Source of the DNA: an uncultured Candidatus Melainabacteria bacterium | GTDB taxonomy: Bacteria > Cyanobacteriota > Vampirovibrionia > Gastranaerophilales > Gastranaerophilaceae | DNA length: 23,991 nucleotides | Direction of reading: 5' to 3' | Assembly (NCBI GenBank): GCA_934675685.1 | Contig: CAKURL010000023.1 | Location: forward strand, 1-23,991 | Shown: piece after piece, positions 22,993-23,991 of the stretch | Position numbering within the stretch: position 1 is the first letter of the stretch | Layout: each line of letters begins with the position of its first letter | The notes under the pieces: generated by a model | The model's database searches: none | What the model was told of the DNA's origin: nothing | Seen by the model: only the letters and a program-made list of their open reading frames with translations | Made by a program: the position numbers and the translations under genes

Positions 22993-23991
22993 TTAAAACA
23001 TATCGAAAAATGATTTCTTTCGATAATTCGTTATCGTATCATAATGCAATTCTGTTTTCTTGTCATACATCTTATACGCATCTAGGAAAGCTTTTGCCGT
23101 ATCTATTGAAGTAAAGCTTGGAATTCCATAAATTTGAGCAATTGTTCTAATTTGAAAACCTGCATTTTGAGAATTTTTCCCTGTTGTAGGAGTATTTATA
23201 ATAAAGCTCAATCGCCCGTTTTTCATACGCTTTTGAAGCTTATCTATCATAAATTTTTCAATCATTTTAGATGGTATTCCATTTTTTTCCAAGAATTTAT
23301 GCGTACCCCAAGTTGCCATGATGAAAAATCCTTGCCTAAAAAGCCTTTTGAGCATTGGAAGAGCAGGTTGTTTATTGTGGTCATTCAAAGAAACCAAAAC
23401 TCTTTGTTTTGCAGAAGAAAATTTATATCCACTCGCCAAAAATGCCTTATATAAAGCTTTTTTATAAGTTGTGTCGACTCCCAAGACTTCCCCTGTAGAC
23501 TTCATTTCAGGAGCCAAAGCAGGATCAATTCTGTTTAATTTTTGCCAAGAGAATATCGGCATTTTAACTGAAACAAGATTTGTTTTTTTATACAAACCAA
23601 CCCCAAAGCCCGCTCTTCTGATAGATTTTCCCAAAATCGCACAAGTTGCAATTTTGACCATTGGAATTCCTGTCACCTTAGACATTATAGGAACAGTCCT
23701 TGAAGCCCTTGGATTTACCTCAATCACATAGACTTTATCATCTTTTATGATGAATTGAATGTTCATAAGCCCTTTGATATTGAGCCTTTTTGCTATTTTT
23801 TGAGCATATTTCACAAGAATTTTTTCATTTTTTCTTGAAATATTTTGGCTTGGATAAATAGACATGGAATCTCCGCTGTGCACCCCAGCACGCTCAATAT
23901 GTTCGCAAATCCCGGGGATTAAGATGTCTCTTCCGTCTGAAATCGCGTCAAGCTCGACTTCCATGCCTTCTAAATATTGGTCAATCAAGAC
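22993..23991 (-). CDS. carB: Carbamoyl-phosphate synthase large subunit, C-terminal part
   Basis: The frame is open across the right edge (VLIDQYLEGMEVELDAISDG reads without interruption), so only about the last 333 residues of a roughly 1070-residue protein are seen. CarB makes carbamoyl phosphate from bicarbonate, ammonia and two ATP for pyrimidine and arginine synthesis. Visible are the end of the second ATP-grasp domain (GVHSGDSMSIYP; metal- and ATP-binding VYVIEVNPRASRTVP) and the C-terminal MGS-like allosteric domain (VLVSLNDHNK, MATWGTHKFLEKNGI, FIINTPT, RTIAQIYGIPSFTS), the site that binds UMP or ornithine in studied homologues. Any ATG inside this frame is not the true start. Confidence 0.97.
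   Translation of the reverse strand, partial: VLIDQYLEGMEVELDAISDGRDILIPGICEHIERAGVHSGDSMSIYPSQNISRKNEKILVKYAQKIAKRLNIKGLMNIQFIIKDDKVYVIEVNPRASRTVPIMSKVTGIPMVKIATCAILGKSIRRAGFGVGLYKKTNLVSVKMPIFSWQKLNRIDPALAPEMKSTGEVLGVDTTYKKALYKAFLASGYKFSSAKQRVLVSLNDHNKQPALPMLKRLFRQGFFIMATWGTHKFLEKNGIPSKMIEKFMIDKLQKRMKNGRLSFIINTPTTGKNSQNAGFQIRTIAQIYGIPSFTSIDTAKAFLDAYKMYDKKTELHYDTITNYRKKSFFDMF

Overview
The window is AT-rich DNA, apart from a few GC-rich repeat islands, from a bacterium that I infer to be an uncultured gut-type Vampirovibrionia/Melainabacteria (Gastranaerophilales-like). The inference rests on an exported protein with S-layer homology (SLH) repeats, a cyanobacterial-style GH57/DUF1957 alpha-glucan enzyme, a bacterial type A RNase P RNA, and several lineage-specific-looking proteins with no classical signal peptide. 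Nothing in the window settles the taxonomy. No 16S rRNA, tRNA, integrase or transposase gene is visible.

Layout. 1-106: start of a MarR-like regulator (minus strand), with a palindromic operator inside its own promoter. 389-3213 (plus): Cys-rich SLH surface protein, a DUF486 membrane protein and a small helical protein behind a three-half-site operator. 3287-5053 (minus): GH57 glucan branching enzyme, sharing a bidirectional terminator with the preceding gene. 5250-9651 (minus): DUF475/TerC-like membrane protein, preceded by what looks like the orphan C-terminus of a four-Cys nuclease, then an apparent three-gene operon of two tandem paralogues and a serpin-like lipoprotein. 9652-10594: about 0.9 kb of gene-free DNA full of inverted repeats. 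10607-12505 (plus): an unknown 243-aa protein coupled to an Fsr-like MFS transporter. 12506-12900: repeats. 12937-13310 (minus): rnpB. 13444-17723 (plus): a 1008-aa predicted coiled-coil protein, queD and uppP. 17692-19242 (minus): a 5'-nucleotidase-like phosphoesterase whose 3' end overlaps uppP. 19372-20268 (plus): orphan DNA methyltransferase. 20405-22252 (minus): dnaK. 22346-22990: a second repeat island. 22993 to the right edge (minus): the C-terminal part of carB.

Most genes are housekeeping: glycogen branching, queuosine/pterin chemistry, undecaprenyl phosphate recycling, DnaK, carbamoyl phosphate synthesis and RNase P. The unusual content is in four places. The first is two repeat islands (9.8-12.9 kb and 22.35-22.94 kb) built from shared MITE/REP-like modules, including a 121-bp element bounded by GTCATTCTGA-type inverted repeats and a hairpin with a compensatory base pair. 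The second is the 6.4-9.7 kb operon of unrecognised paralogues plus a serpin-like lipoprotein. The third is a recurring promoter layout in which the -10 box sits 6-8 nt from the ATG, suggesting leaderless transcripts. The fourth is a possible shared N-terminal [IV]xFx[GRST] signature on three proteins that lack signal peptides. I do not see a complete, convincing new defence or mobile system.
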